Shown piece after piece: positions 35,286-44,913 of a stretch of 64,000 nucleotides of DNA. The DNA is taken from assembly GCA_035560815.1 (NCBI GenBank), contig DATMYR010000088.1, forward strand, positions 1-64,000, read 5' to 3'. A program made the position numbers and the translations under genes. The DNA comes from UBA5314 sp035560815. GTDB lineage: Bacteria; Bacillota; Syntrophomonadia; Syntrophomonadales; Syntrophomonadaceae. The number at the start of each line of letters is the position of its first letter. The stretch's first letter is position 1. The notes under the pieces were generated by a model. It was not told the DNA's origin. It ran no database searches and was given only the letters and a program-made list of their open reading frames with translations.

Positions 35286-36149
35286 TTGCGTAGGATAAAG
35301 GACTTTTTGAACCTGGTGGATTTTGCCCATACACTATTTGGTTTACCTTTTGCCTACCTGGGGGCTTTTCTGGCACTTCGGGCTATGCCTACCTGGCATC
35401 AGCTGATTTGGATAACCCTGGCCATGATGAGCGCTCGTACCGCGGCCCTGTGTCTCAACCGGCTCATCGACCTCAAGATCGACCGGGCCAATCCTCGCAC
35501 CGTAGGGTGGGTGCTGCCGGCCGGAAAGCTGCCAACCGGAATAATCTGGCTGGTAGCCATTAGCTTGCTGGCCTTTCTACTTTACTCTGCTGCCCAGCTA
35601 AATCTGCTTTGCTTGGAGCTTTCCCCCCTGGCCTTGATTATTTTATGGGGCTATTCCTACACCAAACGCTATACCTGGTGGTGCCACCTCATTCTGGGAA
35701 TGGCCATTGGTATTGGACCAGTCGGCGCTTGGATAGCGGTCACCGGTAGTTGGGATTGGCGGCCCCTGGTTCTTGGAATGGCTGTAGCCTGTTGGATTGC
35801 CGGCTTTGATACCATGTATGCCTGCCAGGATATTGACTTCGATCGCCATCAGGGTTTATATTCCATTCCTGCACGTTTTGGAGCCCGGGGGGCTTTGATC
35901 TTTTCTGCTATTTTTCATACCTTTACGATATTCTTCTTACTGCTCACTGGATTCATCCTGGGGTTGTCGACATGGTATTATTCAGGAGTAGTCTTTGCGG
36001 CTGTTGTTTTGTCTTACGAACATTGGATTGTCAGGCCCGAAGATTTGAGCCGGGTCAACCATGCTTCCTTTAAAATCAACCACTATGTAGGATTAATCAT
36101 TTTCGCCACCACCCTCCTGGATGTATTCATGAAGAAAAGCGGAAGCTAA
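35286..36149 (+). CDS. UbiA-family prenyltransferase (MqnP/UbiA-like)
   Basis: This multi-helix membrane enzyme, 287 residues from the chosen start, attaches a polyprenyl chain to an aromatic acid. The two aspartate-rich motifs are present: NRLIDLKIDRANPRT and DTMYACQDIDFDRHQG. With UbiX and a long-chain prenyl synthase next door it fits quinone synthesis, possibly the futalosine route. The start is uncertain: a TTG at 35286 gives the usual beginning (M-R-R-I-K-D-F) with AGAGGAG 11 bases upstream; a GTG at 35274 overlaps the ribosome site; an ATG at 35278 is out of frame. Confidence 0.87.
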   Translation: MRRIKDFLNLVDFAHTLFGLPFAYLGAFLALRAMPTWHQLIWITLAMMSARTAALCLNRLIDLKIDRANPRTVGWVLPAGKLPTGIIWLVAISLLAFLLYSAAQLNLLCLELSPLALIILWGYSYTKRYTWWCHLILGMAIGIGPVGAWIAVTGSWDWRPLVLGMAVACWIAGFDTMYACQDIDFDRHQGLYSIPARFGARGALIFSAIFHTFTIFFLLLTGFILGLSTWYYSGVVFAAVVLSYEHWIVRPEDLSRVNHASFKINHYVGLIIFATTLLDVFMKKSGS

Positions 36150-36196
36150 AAGGGGAAGTGTGTTGCGGTCATGATTGCATGAAGGGGAGAAGGACC

Positions 36197-36778
36197 ATGA
36201 CCAGATTTGTGATTGGCCTGACTGGGGCCAGCGGCGTAATCTACGGAATCAAGCTGGCTGAAGAACTATTGAAAAGAGATTTCGAAGTCCATATGGTCGC
36301 CAGCCGTCCTGCCTGTCTGGTGATCGAAGAGGAATTGGGCTGGGATTTTACCCGGCCTGCTGAAGAGGTTTTCCGGGAGAAACTCATTGGTCGTTTGCTT
36401 TATCATGATAATGATAATATTGCGGCTCCTATAGCCAGTGGATCATACCGCTGCTCGGGGATGGTGGTTATACCATGTACAATGGCAACGGCTTCGGCTA
36501 TTGCCACAGGCAGCTCGCGCAGTCTCTTGGAACGATGTGCCGATGTTATGTTAAAAGAGAGAGTACCCCTGTTGGTGGTGCCCAGGGAAACACCATTGAG
36601 TCCTGTGCATTTGCGTAATCTGCTCACTCTGGCTGAAATGGGGGTACATGTAATACCGGCTATGCCCGCTTTTTATAGCCACCCTCAGACGATTGAAGAT
36701 ATGGTTGATTTTGTGGTTGGAAAAGTTCTGGACGCTATGCACGTAGAGCATGAATTGTTTCCCCGGTATCAAGGGTAG
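36197..36778 (+). CDS. ubiX: Flavin prenyltransferase UbiX
   Basis: The 193-residue enzyme makes prenylated FMN for UbiD-type decarboxylases. IGLTGASGVIYG, ASGSYRCSGMVVIPCTMAT and PLLVVPRETPLSPVHLRN are signatures. No ubiD is in the window. GGGGAGAAGG precedes the ATG at 36197. The last base of its TAG is the first base of a 108-bp repeat. Confidence 0.93.
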   Translation: MTRFVIGLTGASGVIYGIKLAEELLKRDFEVHMVASRPACLVIEEELGWDFTRPAEEVFREKLIGRLLYHDNDNIAAPIASGSYRCSGMVVIPCTMATASAIATGSSRSLLERCADVMLKERVPLLVVPRETPLSPVHLRNLLTLAEMGVHVIPAMPAFYSHPQTIEDMVDFVVGKVLDAMHVEHELFPRYQG

Positions 36779-36885
36779 GGGACACACCTTCCCCATGGGT
36801 TTAGGCAAGGCTTGATAGTGTTTATTATGTCTTGCGATTATTTCTGTTAGCGAAATGTCAACTAGCAGCGGTAAGGAATGTCCCC
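36778..36885. repeat. 107-bp-class intergenic repeat, copy B
   Basis: GGGGACACACCTTCCCC (36778-36794) to GCGGTAAGGAATGTCCCC (36868-36885); 108 bp, starting on the last base of the ubiX stop codon. Its right half (36831-36885) is repeated at 36964-37018 with two mismatches in 55 bases. Confidence 0.85.
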
Positions 36886-36901
36886 TTGAGCGACCTATGG
36901 T

Positions 36902-37128
36902 CGCTGGATGTAAGTGATTCTAGACTACGTCGCATAGACAAGTTTAGATGAAGTTTATTATACCTTGCGATTATTTTTGTAAGCGAAATGTCAACTAGCA
37001 GCGGTAAGGAATGTCCCCATGGCCGCCAGTAAGATCGAGGAGCCTGCGAAGCAGGCACCCGTAGGAAGTGCCTGTGGTGCGACCTTTGGCCGCTGGATGC
37101 AAGTGATTCTAGACTACGTCGCATAGAC
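36902..37128. repeat. Tandemly duplicated repeat mosaic
   Basis: A 38-base block beginning CGCTGGATG and ending CGCATAGAC occurs at 36902-36939 and 37091-37128. Between them lie a second right half of the 107-bp element (36964-37018) and the second module (GGAAGTGCCTGTGGTGC at 37064-37080). With copy B it occupies most of the 455-base gap between ubiX and the prenyl synthase. Confidence 0.8.
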
Positions 37129-37233
37129 GCTATTTGGAGACAACATACGACGAACAGGAGCAAGTCCTTATTTTTCTTGGTTTTTATCAATAGGCGCTAT
37201 ATAATTAATGTGATCTTTACTAAGGGGAATTAT

Positions 37234-38202
37234 ATGTCGGAATTTGAAATCTTCAGTCCAGTAGCCAGGGAGCTGAATATCGTTGAAACTCAATTGCAGG
37301 AAAGCATTCACAGCCCCCTGGACATTTTACATCATGCCTCCGTACATCTGGTGCAGGCTGGTGGTAAAAGACTAAGGCCTGCTTTTGCATTAATCGCAGC
37401 CCGCTTTTATCGTGAGGATCTTAGCGAAGTGATCCCCCTGGCCACGGCCTTGGAATTATTGCATATGGCTTCCCTGGTGCATGATGACGTTATTGACAAT
37501 TCTGACACTCGACGGGGAACCCATACGGTTAAAAGCGCCTGGGGGAACCGAGTTTCTATTTATACAGGAAATTTTCTTTTCGCCCGCTCCCTTTCCCTAC
37601 TGGCTGATTATGAGCGCCGGGACATTGTCGGCGTCCTGGCTGATGCCAGTATGAAGATATGCGAAGGTGAAATAATACAAATGATGAGCTGTTATAATGT
37701 TAACCTGGGTTTGAAAAATTACTTGCGTCGTATTGAACGCAAAACCGCGCTTTTGATATCGGTGAGCTGCCAGGTGGGGGCGATGTTGTGTAATGCGCCG
37801 CAAATCGAAATTTCGGCTCACAGCCGCTATGGATATTACCTGGGTATGGCTTTTCAGATTACAGACGATATATTGGATTTGGTGGCTGATGAAAAGACCC
37901 TGGGCAAGCCTACCGGCAGTGATATAAAACAAGGTGTCATTACCCTCCCGGCTCTCTATGCTTTGAAAAATGGTCCGTATAGCCGGGAACTAGCCGCCAT
38001 GATCTCCTCGCCGGAATGCTGTCAGCAGGACACCGGGCGTATCATCGACATGATCCTTGAATCGGACGGCATTGACTATGCCTATCATATTACCAGACTC
38101 TATGCAGAAAAGGCTCGCAGGCAGATTGAGCGTTTGCCCGATTCGCCCTTGAAGGAAACCTATTCCCGGATAACCAATTTTATCACGGATCGAGATTTTT
38201 AA
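37234..38202 (+). CDS. Long-chain polyprenyl diphosphate synthase
   Basis: This 322-residue trans-prenyltransferase (HepT/IspB type) builds the quinone side chain. Both aspartate-rich motifs are intact (LVHDDVIDNSDTRRG and FQITDDILDLVAD), as are GGKRLRP and GSDIKQGVITLPALYA. Chain length cannot be read with certainty. AAGGGGAATT precedes the ATG at 37234; a reading from 37177 has no ribosome site. tatC follows after 15 bases. Confidence 0.92.
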   Translation: MSEFEIFSPVARELNIVETQLQESIHSPLDILHHASVHLVQAGGKRLRPAFALIAARFYREDLSEVIPLATALELLHMASLVHDDVIDNSDTRRGTHTVKSAWGNRVSIYTGNFLFARSLSLLADYERRDIVGVLADASMKICEGEIIQMMSCYNVNLGLKNYLRRIERKTALLISVSCQVGAMLCNAPQIEISAHSRYGYYLGMAFQITDDILDLVADEKTLGKPTGSDIKQGVITLPALYALKNGPYSRELAAMISSPECCQQDTGRIIDMILESDGIDYAYHITRLYAEKARRQIERLPDSPLKETYSRITNFITDRDF

Positions 38203-38217
38203 GAACGGGGGAGAAAA

Positions 38218-38979
38218 GTGGCCTTAAGAGATATGTCAGCGGAAGACAAGCAATCCCTTATTCAGCATTTTGAAGAGCTGCGCAAATCAATTCTCTATAG
38301 TGTTGTGGCCATCATTATAGCTGCCATTGCCAGTTTTTCTTATAGCGAGCAAATTCTCGCCTTAATTGTCTCTCCTTTACGGATTGTCAATCCAAGCCTC
38401 AAGCTCATCGTTACAGGGGTAACGGAAGCCTTTTTTGTCAAGCTGCAGTTGTCTTTTCTGGCTGGCTTTATCATTGCCTTCCCAGTGGTTGCCTGGTCTC
38501 TATGGAGATTTATAAAACCTGCTCTACACGACCATGAACGTCGTTACTTTTATGTCTTATTTCCTGCTACACTCCTGCTTTTCGGCGGAGGAGTCTTATT
38601 TGCCTACTTCGGCATTATGCCGTTGGTGCTCAAGTTCTTTGTATACATTGCTGGTCAGAATCTGGAAACGATGTTTAAAGTGGATCAGTACGTGTCCTTC
38701 GTTATGTCTTTCACGCTTCCCTTCGGTTTGGTCTTTGAGATGCCTGTGGTCGCCTTCTTTCTGGCTAAGCTGGGCATTATCAAATATGCGTGGATGGCGA
38801 AACATCGAAAACATGCATTGCTGGTTATCGTCATTGTGGCGGCGGCCCTTACTCCTGGTCCTGATCCATTCTCACAGTTGATGATGGCTGGCCCCATGTT
38901 CCTACTCTATGAAATCAGCATTTGGGTGACCAAGTTTTCTGAGCGTAATCGGAATGCAAAACCTGTACTCGAACAATAA
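38218..38979 (+). CDS. tatC: Twin-arginine translocase subunit TatC
   Basis: This 253-residue, six-helix membrane protein recognises twin-arginine signal peptides. The N-terminal HFEELRKSILYS and the periplasmic loop F-x-K-P-A-L-H-D-H-E-R-R are characteristic. Start is GTG with GGGGGAG upstream. A separate promoter may serve tatA downstream. Confidence 0.94.
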   Translation: MALRDMSAEDKQSLIQHFEELRKSILYSVVAIIIAAIASFSYSEQILALIVSPLRIVNPSLKLIVTGVTEAFFVKLQLSFLAGFIIAFPVVAWSLWRFIKPALHDHERRYFYVLFPATLLLFGGGVLFAYFGIMPLVLKFFVYIAGQNLETMFKVDQYVSFVMSFTLPFGLVFEMPVVAFFLAKLGIIKYAWMAKHRKHALLVIVIVAAALTPGPDPFSQLMMAGPMFLLYEISIWVTKFSERNRNAKPVLEQ

Positions 38980-39100
38980 TATTTCAGGCTTATAAAGGGT
39001 GCGAAATCCCGTCATGGTCGATGTAGTGCTGCTTTACAAACCTAGTGCTTTTTGCCATAATAACTATATGTATGGGCAGGACAGGGACTCACTTCTTTGA

Positions 39101-39106
39101 TATAAT
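39101..39106 (+). promoter_or_regulatory. -10 box of the tatA promoter
   Basis: TATAAT preceded 17 bases upstream by AGGACA (39078-39083), a weak -35. The gap 38980-39139 suggests tatA has its own transcript. Confidence 0.4.
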
Positions 39107-39139
39107 CCAGTGTTGTTTTAATAAAAGGAGGTACACCCC

Positions 39140-39322
39140 TTGTTTGGAATCTTTGGGAATTTCGGGCCGATGGAATTAGTGATTATATTGGTGATTGTCT
39201 TAATCGTTGTAGGGCCCGGTAAACTGCCCCAGATGGGTAAATCGCTGGGAAAAGCCATCCAAGGTTTCCGCCAGGCTAAAGATGGAGACCCTGAAGAATC
39301 AGAGGAGAAAAAGGACAAATAA
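39140..39322 (+). CDS. tatA: Twin-arginine translocase subunit TatA
   Basis: A 60-residue protein with one N-terminal helix (MELVIILVIVLIVVGPGKLP), the family F-G-P hinge, an amphipathic helix (GKSLGKAIQGFRQA) and an acidic tail. It forms the translocation pore with TatC. TTG start with AAAGGAGG upstream. Confidence 0.94.
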   Translation: MFGIFGNFGPMELVIILVIVLIVVGPGKLPQMGKSLGKAIQGFRQAKDGDPEESEEKKDK

Positions 39323-39326
39323 GAAG

Positions 39327-39350
39327 AGGTCTGATTCCAGGCCTTTTTTT
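39327..39350 (+). terminator. Terminator after tatA
   Basis: AGGTCT-GATTCC-AGGCCT (one G-U pair) followed by seven T. It separates tatA from the tetrapyrrole genes. Confidence 0.7.
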
Positions 39351-39372
39351 AATAATCCTGGTCGGTGTATTT

Positions 39373-40011
39373 ATGGCATTATTTCCGGTATTTCTTAATT
39401 TGGAGAACAGGAACTGCCTGGTTATTGGGGGCGGACCGGTGGCGGAACGCAAAGTCCAGAGCCTGCTTGAGTGTCAGGCCCGGGTGCATCTGGTCAGTCC
39501 TCAAATTACACCGGGTCTGGCCGGTATGGCTGAGTCGGGGCAATTGGATTGGAAAGCCCGTGTATTCCAGAGTTCGGATTTGGATAATATGCTTTTGGTG
39601 TTCATCGCAACCAACCAGGGAGAAGTGAACCAAGCGGTGGCCAGGGCCTGTCAAGAGCGGGGAATACTGGTAAACGCTGTGGATGACCCACCCCACTGTA
39701 ATTTTTTTGTGCCTTCTGTGATGCGCCGTCAATCACTGGTTCTGGCCATATCTACGGAAGGAAAAAGTCCACTTTTGGCGCGTCGCTTGCGCGAGGAGTT
39801 AGAAGACCTCATCCCGGATGATTACGGGAAGTTTGTAGAAATACTGGGTCAAGCTCGTGCATATGTTAAAGAAAAGGTTCCGGACATTGAAGAGCGCCGA
39901 AAAATATTTCAGATGCTGGTGTCACCGGATATGATAGAACTTGTTAAAATGGGAAGAGAAGACTTGATAAGGGAGCGGATTGAGAAATGTATATCCTCCT
40001 GGCGGGCTTAA
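39373..40011 (+). CDS. Precorrin-2 dehydrogenase / sirohydrochlorin ferrochelatase
   Basis: The 212-residue CysG-N/Met8-type enzyme oxidises precorrin-2 to sirohydrochlorin and may insert iron. N-terminal NAD fold LVIGGGPVAERKV; DDPPHCNFFVPSV and ISTEGKSPLLARRLREELE are typical. It starts the tetrapyrrole cluster and overlaps hemA by 25 bases, so translation is coupled. Confidence 0.92.
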   Translation: MALFPVFLNLENRNCLVIGGGPVAERKVQSLLECQARVHLVSPQITPGLAGMAESGQLDWKARVFQSSDLDNMLLVFIATNQGEVNQAVARACQERGILVNAVDDPPHCNFFVPSVMRRQSLVLAISTEGKSPLLARRLREELEDLIPDDYGKFVEILGQARAYVKEKVPDIEERRKIFQMLVSPDMIELVKMGREDLIRERIEKCISSWRA

Positions 40012-41303
40012 ACCACCGGACGGCCCCGGTAGAAGTCCGTGAGCGCTTTGCTATTTGTGGAATAGATCTAGATGATTCTTATAATTTTTTTAAGCAGCAA
40101 AGCGATGTTGAAGGTTCGGTTATTTTAACCACCTGCAACCGTACAGAGATCTACGCTACAGCCCGGGATATTGAAGCCGGGATGGAGATACTACTTCAGT
40201 TTCTGGAACGTTATTCGAAGATGAACCGGGAAGAACTTCGAAAGTACCTGTATCAGCCTACCTGCTATGATGCCATGCTTCATCTTTTTCGGGTGGCATC
40301 CGGTTTGGATTCCATGATATTAGGGGAATCCCAAATCATCAGTCAGGTGCGGGAAGCGCATCAAAAAGCTATGGAGTGTAAGGCTTCTGACAGTGTACTC
40401 AATACCCTTTTTCAGAAAGCTGTTCACGTCGGAAAATTGGTGCGCAGTGAGACAGGGATCGATATGCATCCCGTATCAGTCAGCCATGCTGCCGTGGACC
40501 TGGCCCAGGAGGTTCTGGGTTCGTTAGATGACAAAAGTATACTGGTGGTGGGTGCCGGTGAAATGAGCGAGTTAACCACCCGCTACCTGATGAGTAATGG
40601 AGTCAAATCGGTGATTGTATCCAATCGCTCTTTTGACCGTGCTGAAGAGATGGCCGAGCAATTAGGCGGCCGGGCGGTTCGTTTTGAACAGTTGGCGACC
40701 GAGCTTGAGCAAGCTGATATTGTTATCAGTTGCACGGCTGCCAATCACTATGTACTCCACCCGGGAAATTGCTATGAGAGGCTGGCTTCGCGCAATGGCC
40801 GGCGTATCATCATGATCGATATTGCGGTTCCCCGGGATATCGAACCGAGCCTGAAAGAAATTCCCGGTGTATATATCTTTGACATTGACGATTTACAGAA
40901 TGTAATAGACCGCAATTTCCTGGAGAGACAGAAGGCGGCCCTGGAAGCGGATAAAATCATTGCCGATGAGTTGGTCAAGTTTAATGAATGGCTGGGCTGT
41001 TTGTATGTGGTTCCGGTTATTACGGCCTTAAAAACGCGTGGAGAGGCCATAAAGCAGCAAGAATTGAGGAAGGCTTTGAACCGTTTAGGCCGCCTATCGG
41101 AGAGAGAACAGAACATTGTTAGCACCATGGCCCACGCTATTGTCAACCAGTTGCTCCATGATCCCATCGTTAATTTGAAAGAAATGGCAGTCAGTCAACA
41201 GGGGCATCTTTATGCTGAGGTAGTTAAGAAACTTTTTACCCTGTCCGCAGATTTGGGGGAATACGAGAACGATGAAGAAGTTGAGGTTGGGCACCAGAGG
41301 TAG
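39987..41303 (+). CDS. hemA: Glutamyl-tRNA reductase
   Basis: This 438-residue enzyme reduces glutamyl-tRNA to glutamate-1-semialdehyde, the committed step. The nucleophilic Cys is in LTTCNRTEIYA; GESQIISQVREA and the NADPH fold VVGAGEMSE follow. It overlaps the previous gene by 25 bases and hemC by 32 bases. Confidence 0.95.
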   Translation: MYILLAGLNHRTAPVEVRERFAICGIDLDDSYNFFKQQSDVEGSVILTTCNRTEIYATARDIEAGMEILLQFLERYSKMNREELRKYLYQPTCYDAMLHLFRVASGLDSMILGESQIISQVREAHQKAMECKASDSVLNTLFQKAVHVGKLVRSETGIDMHPVSVSHAAVDLAQEVLGSLDDKSILVVGAGEMSELTTRYLMSNGVKSVIVSNRSFDRAEEMAEQLGGRAVRFEQLATELEQADIVISCTAANHYVLHPGNCYERLASRNGRRIIMIDIAVPRDIEPSLKEIPGVYIFDIDDLQNVIDRNFLERQKAALEADKIIADELVKFNEWLGCLYVVPVITALKTRGEAIKQQELRKALNRLGRLSEREQNIVSTMAHAIVNQLLHDPIVNLKEMAVSQQGHLYAEVVKKLFTLSADLGEYENDEEVEVGHQR

Positions 41304-42195
41304 CAGCCTGGCCCTCTGGCAGGCGGAAACGGTGGCGGCCGAATTGCGGCAGGTCATCCCCGGCTTGGATATTGACATAGAGATTATCAAGACCCAGGGT
41401 GACAAAATCCTCGATGTGGCCCTTTCCCAAATAGGTGATAAGGGGCTTTTTACTAAGGAAATTGAGAAGGAACTTCTAACCGGGCATATAGACCTGGCCG
41501 TGCATAGTATGAAGGACCTTCCAGTGGAACTGGAGTCCGGTCTTTGCATCGGCGCTGTTTTAAAGCGCGAAGACCCTCGTGATGTGCTGCTCTCCCACCA
41601 GGGTTATAAATTAGCAGATTTACCTGAGAGAGCAGTGTTGGGCACATCCAGCCTTCGCCGTGTAGCCCAGTTAAAAGCCTACCGGTCGGATCTGCAAATG
41701 GTTGACTTGAGGGGCAATGTGGAAACCCGGATTAAAAAGATGAAGGATCAGAACCTGGATGGGATTATCCTAGCCTGGGCGGGGGTCAAGCGCCTGGGTT
41801 TTGAAGAGCTGGTTACTGATCTCCTGCCCGAGAGCATCGTTCTACCGGCTGTCGGACAGGGGGCGATTGCTATAGAGATTCGTAAGGATGACCAGGCTAC
41901 GGCTGAGCAAGTGGCCCTTATCAATCATAAGCCTACCTTTGCTGAAGTAGAGGCCGAGCGGGTATTTCTGCAGATGCTCCAGGGCGGGTGCCAGGTGCCC
42001 ATAGGTTCCCGAGCTGAGGTTCAAGGAGATCGCGTGCAAATCCGGGGATTGGTTTGTTCTCTGGATGGACAGCGCCGTCTATGCCGTATGGTAGAGGGGC
42101 GGGAAGCTGAAGCTCTGGAACTGGCGCGAAAACTAGCCAACGACTTGCTAGCCGGGGGAGCACTGGAAATACTGGAGGAAATAAGGTCCGAGTAA
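41272..42195 (+). CDS. hemC: Hydroxymethylbilane synthase
   Basis: The 307-residue enzyme polymerises four porphobilinogens. RGSSLALWQAE, FTKEIEKELL and the dipyrromethane-anchoring Cys of LQGGCQVPIG are seen. It starts inside the end of hemA, with GGGGGAAT upstream. Confidence 0.95.
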   Translation: MKKLRLGTRGSSLALWQAETVAAELRQVIPGLDIDIEIIKTQGDKILDVALSQIGDKGLFTKEIEKELLTGHIDLAVHSMKDLPVELESGLCIGAVLKREDPRDVLLSHQGYKLADLPERAVLGTSSLRRVAQLKAYRSDLQMVDLRGNVETRIKKMKDQNLDGIILAWAGVKRLGFEELVTDLLPESIVLPAVGQGAIAIEIRKDDQATAEQVALINHKPTFAEVEAERVFLQMLQGGCQVPIGSRAEVQGDRVQIRGLVCSLDGQRRLCRMVEGREAEALELARKLANDLLAGGALEILEEIRSE

Positions 42196-42234
42196 CCAGG
42201 CACTGGGTTTATGAGAAGTGAACGGAGACAATGA

Positions 42235-43779
42235 ATGGGAAATAATGGAATTGTTTATTTAATTGGGGCTGGACCTGGAGATCCGGGCTTATTTACCCTC
42301 AAGGGAAAAAGGCTTCTGGAGCAAGCCGAAGTTGTAGTATACGATCGGCTGGTCAGTGATGGAATCTTATCACTGGCGAACCCGGAAGCAGATATGATTT
42401 ATGTTGGCAAGGTTTCAGGCAAGCATGCCTTGTCTCAAGACGAAATTAATGCCCTCCTGGTCGAAAAGGCCAGCCAGGGTAAAATAGTAGCCCGCCTTAA
42501 AGGGGGAGACCCCTTCCTTTTCGGACGGGGTGGGGAAGAGGCGCAGTTTGTCCGCGAGCATGGTTTCGATTTTGAGGTGGTGCCCGGCATTACATCGGCT
42601 ATCGCTGTACCGGCCTACGCCGGGATTCCGGTCACTCATCGGGATTCCACCTCAAGTTTTGCAATCATAACCGGCCACGAGAAACCCGACAAAGCTGAAA
42701 GTTCAATCCAATGGGCTGATATTGCCAGAGGCATCGGCACCCTGGTGTTTCTTATGGGAGTGGAAAATCTTCCGTATATTTGTCGGCAGCTCTTATCAAA
42801 CGGCCGTGACCCAAGCACACCAGTGGCCCTGATTCGATGGGGAACCCGGCCTGAACAGGAAGTGCTCAGCGGAACGTTGCAGAACATTGTGGAAAAGGTC
42901 AAGGCCAATTCTTTTCAGCCTCCGGCGGTTATTGTCGTGGGGGAAGTGGTGGCATTAAGGGATGAACTGCAATGGGTGGAGAAAAAACCTCTGTGGGGGC
43001 AGAGAATTGTGGTTACCCGGGCTCGGGCCCAGGCCAGTGTCCTGGCGGAAAAGATCGCCGATCTGGGTGGAGCGGTCATCGAATTTCCATCCATTGAGAT
43101 AAAGAAAGAAAAGAATTTAAACACCCTACATAATGCTTTGCGCAATATTGATCATTATAATTGGATTGTTTTTACCAGTGCCAATGCTGTGGATATATTC
43201 TTCGCCGAAATTATCAAGATCGGTATGGATATCCGCGACCTGAAGGGATGCGAAATCTGCGCGATCGGCCCGGCAACGCGGAAAGAGCTGGAGAAGCGTG
43301 GCCTGCAGGTCCGGTTTGTTCCCGAGGAGTATCGAGCCGAGGGAATCCTTCAAGGGCTGCAGAGTCAGGTTTTGCCTGGTCAGTGGGTTTTGCTGCCTCG
43401 GGCCCGGGGAGCCCGCAATATATTGCCGGATAGCCTACGCCAATGGGGCTTGCATGTAAACGAAGTATTCCTATACGAGGCCGTAGCTTCTGGCCGAGTA
43501 AGCCAGGAGACCTTGGACCGAGTGCTTCATGGTGATATGGACTATCTGACCTTTACCAGTTCCTCAACCGTTAGTAATTTTGTTAAGATTGTAGGGAGAG
43601 AGAATATCGAAAACATCAACCAACGGGTGCGGGTAGCCTGTATAGGCCCTGTCACTGCGGATACAGCTCAATCTTTAGGGTTTAACGTGCCGGTATTGGC
43701 CAGTCGATATACCATCGAAGGCCTCTTGGAGGCCATCCTGGAGGATGTTCAGTCCCGGACCAAGAGAGGAACACGATAA
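42235..43779 (+). CDS. cobA-hemD: Uroporphyrinogen-III C-methyltransferase / synthase fusion
   Basis: A 514-residue bifunctional protein. Residues about 5-245 are the SAM methyltransferase (LIGAGPGDPGLFTLKG, VARLKGGDPFLFGRGGEE, VVPGITSA) that makes precorrin-2. Residues about 255-505 are uroporphyrinogen-III synthase (VTRARAQASVLAEKI, FTSANAVDIF, FTSSSTVSNF). The start is the ATG at 42235 with GGAGA upstream; another ATG at 42231 is out of frame and stops after four codons. The fusion is common in Clostridia and commits uroporphyrinogen to siroheme. Confidence 0.94.
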   Translation: MGNNGIVYLIGAGPGDPGLFTLKGKRLLEQAEVVVYDRLVSDGILSLANPEADMIYVGKVSGKHALSQDEINALLVEKASQGKIVARLKGGDPFLFGRGGEEAQFVREHGFDFEVVPGITSAIAVPAYAGIPVTHRDSTSSFAIITGHEKPDKAESSIQWADIARGIGTLVFLMGVENLPYICRQLLSNGRDPSTPVALIRWGTRPEQEVLSGTLQNIVEKVKANSFQPPAVIVVGEVVALRDELQWVEKKPLWGQRIVVTRARAQASVLAEKIADLGGAVIEFPSIEIKKEKNLNTLHNALRNIDHYNWIVFTSANAVDIFFAEIIKIGMDIRDLKGCEICAIGPATRKELEKRGLQVRFVPEEYRAEGILQGLQSQVLPGQWVLLPRARGARNILPDSLRQWGLHVNEVFLYEAVASGRVSQETLDRVLHGDMDYLTFTSSSTVSNFVKIVGRENIENINQRVRVACIGPVTADTAQSLGFNVPVLASRYTIEGLLEAILEDVQSRTKRGTR

Positions 43780-43894
43780 TAAATGGATGCACCAAACTTG
43801 CTGAGATAAAGGTGCCAGCCCAAGATATCTAGGTCCAAGATTCCGCCTTCTATCTGGAGGAGACGGAAACCAACAACAGGGAGGGATAAGAATC

Positions 43895-44872
43895 ATGTCT
43901 TTTCCGATCAACCGCTTGAGAAGGCTCAGAGGCAGCGAAGTGCTGCGCAGCATGGTGAGGGAAACACGTCTGGACACCAGAGACTTGATCTATCCGCTTT
44001 TTGTGATTCATGGTCAAGATAAGCGCCTGCCTATCAATTCAATGCCCGGAATCTGCCAGTGGTCAGTGGATCGCCTGGAAGAAGAAATCCGTGAAATTCA
44101 GGCCTTAGATATTCCGGCTGTTCTTTTATTCGGTCTCCCGGAACATAAAGATGCCGTTGGCAGTTCGGCCTGGGACGAAAATGGCGTGGTCCAAAACGCT
44201 ATCAGGGCCATAAAGGATCAGGCTCCAGATCTGCTGGTTATCACCGATGTATGTTTCTGTGAGTATACCGACCACGGGCACTGCGGAATTTTGGAGGAGA
44301 ATGGTTATTTAAACAATGATGCCACCCTGGAGAATCTTTCACGAGAGGCCTTATCTCACGCCCGAGCTGGCTGCGATATCGTTGCCCCATCGGATATGAT
44401 GGATGGACGAATTGCTCACGTTCGAAAATCTCTGGATGATAACGGTTTTATTAATATGCCGATTTTAGCCTATTCGGCTAAATATGCCTCTGGTTTCTAC
44501 GGACCTTTCCGGGAGGCGGCCGACTCGGCGCCGCAATTTGGCGACCGCAAGACCTACCAGATGGACCCCGGCAACGTCCGGGAAGCTCTCCGCGAGGTGA
44601 AGCTTGATATTGAAGAAGGTGCGGATATGGTGATGGTCAAGCCGGCCCTGGCTTATCTGGACGTGATTAAAGCAGTGAAAGAAGAGTTCGGTTATCCCAC
44701 TGTTGCTTATAATGTGAGCGGGGAGTACTCAATGATCAAGGCGGCTGCAGCTTGTGGGTGGTTGGATGAACAAAGGGTCATGCTGGAGAGCATGACAGCT
44801 ATAAAACGGGCTGGAGCCGATCTCATTATTACTTACTTTGCCAAAGATTTGGCCTGTCTTTTAAATTCCTGA
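43895..44872 (+). CDS. hemB: Porphobilinogen synthase
   Basis: The 325-residue enzyme condenses two 5-aminolevulinate molecules. Zinc ligands are in DVCFCEYTDHGHCG; catalytic lysines are in YSAKYASGFYGPFREA and MVMVKPALAYLD. AGGGAGGGAT precedes the ATG. A 108-bp repeat separates it from the radical SAM gene. Confidence 0.95.
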   Translation: MSFPINRLRRLRGSEVLRSMVRETRLDTRDLIYPLFVIHGQDKRLPINSMPGICQWSVDRLEEEIREIQALDIPAVLLFGLPEHKDAVGSSAWDENGVVQNAIRAIKDQAPDLLVITDVCFCEYTDHGHCGILEENGYLNNDATLENLSREALSHARAGCDIVAPSDMMDGRIAHVRKSLDDNGFINMPILAYSAKYASGFYGPFREAADSAPQFGDRKTYQMDPGNVREALREVKLDIEEGADMVMVKPALAYLDVIKAVKEEFGYPTVAYNVSGEYSMIKAAAACGWLDEQRVMLESMTAIKRAGADLIITYFAKDLACLLNS

Positions 44873-44913
44873 AAACATAGGGCCTTTGTCTGAACCAGGA
44901 GGATAAAGCCCAG

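Noticed and set aside
40388..40400. GACAGTGTACTC inside hemA as another end of the 135-bp element
   Set aside because: A single 12-base match inside a conserved gene with no partner end; chance.
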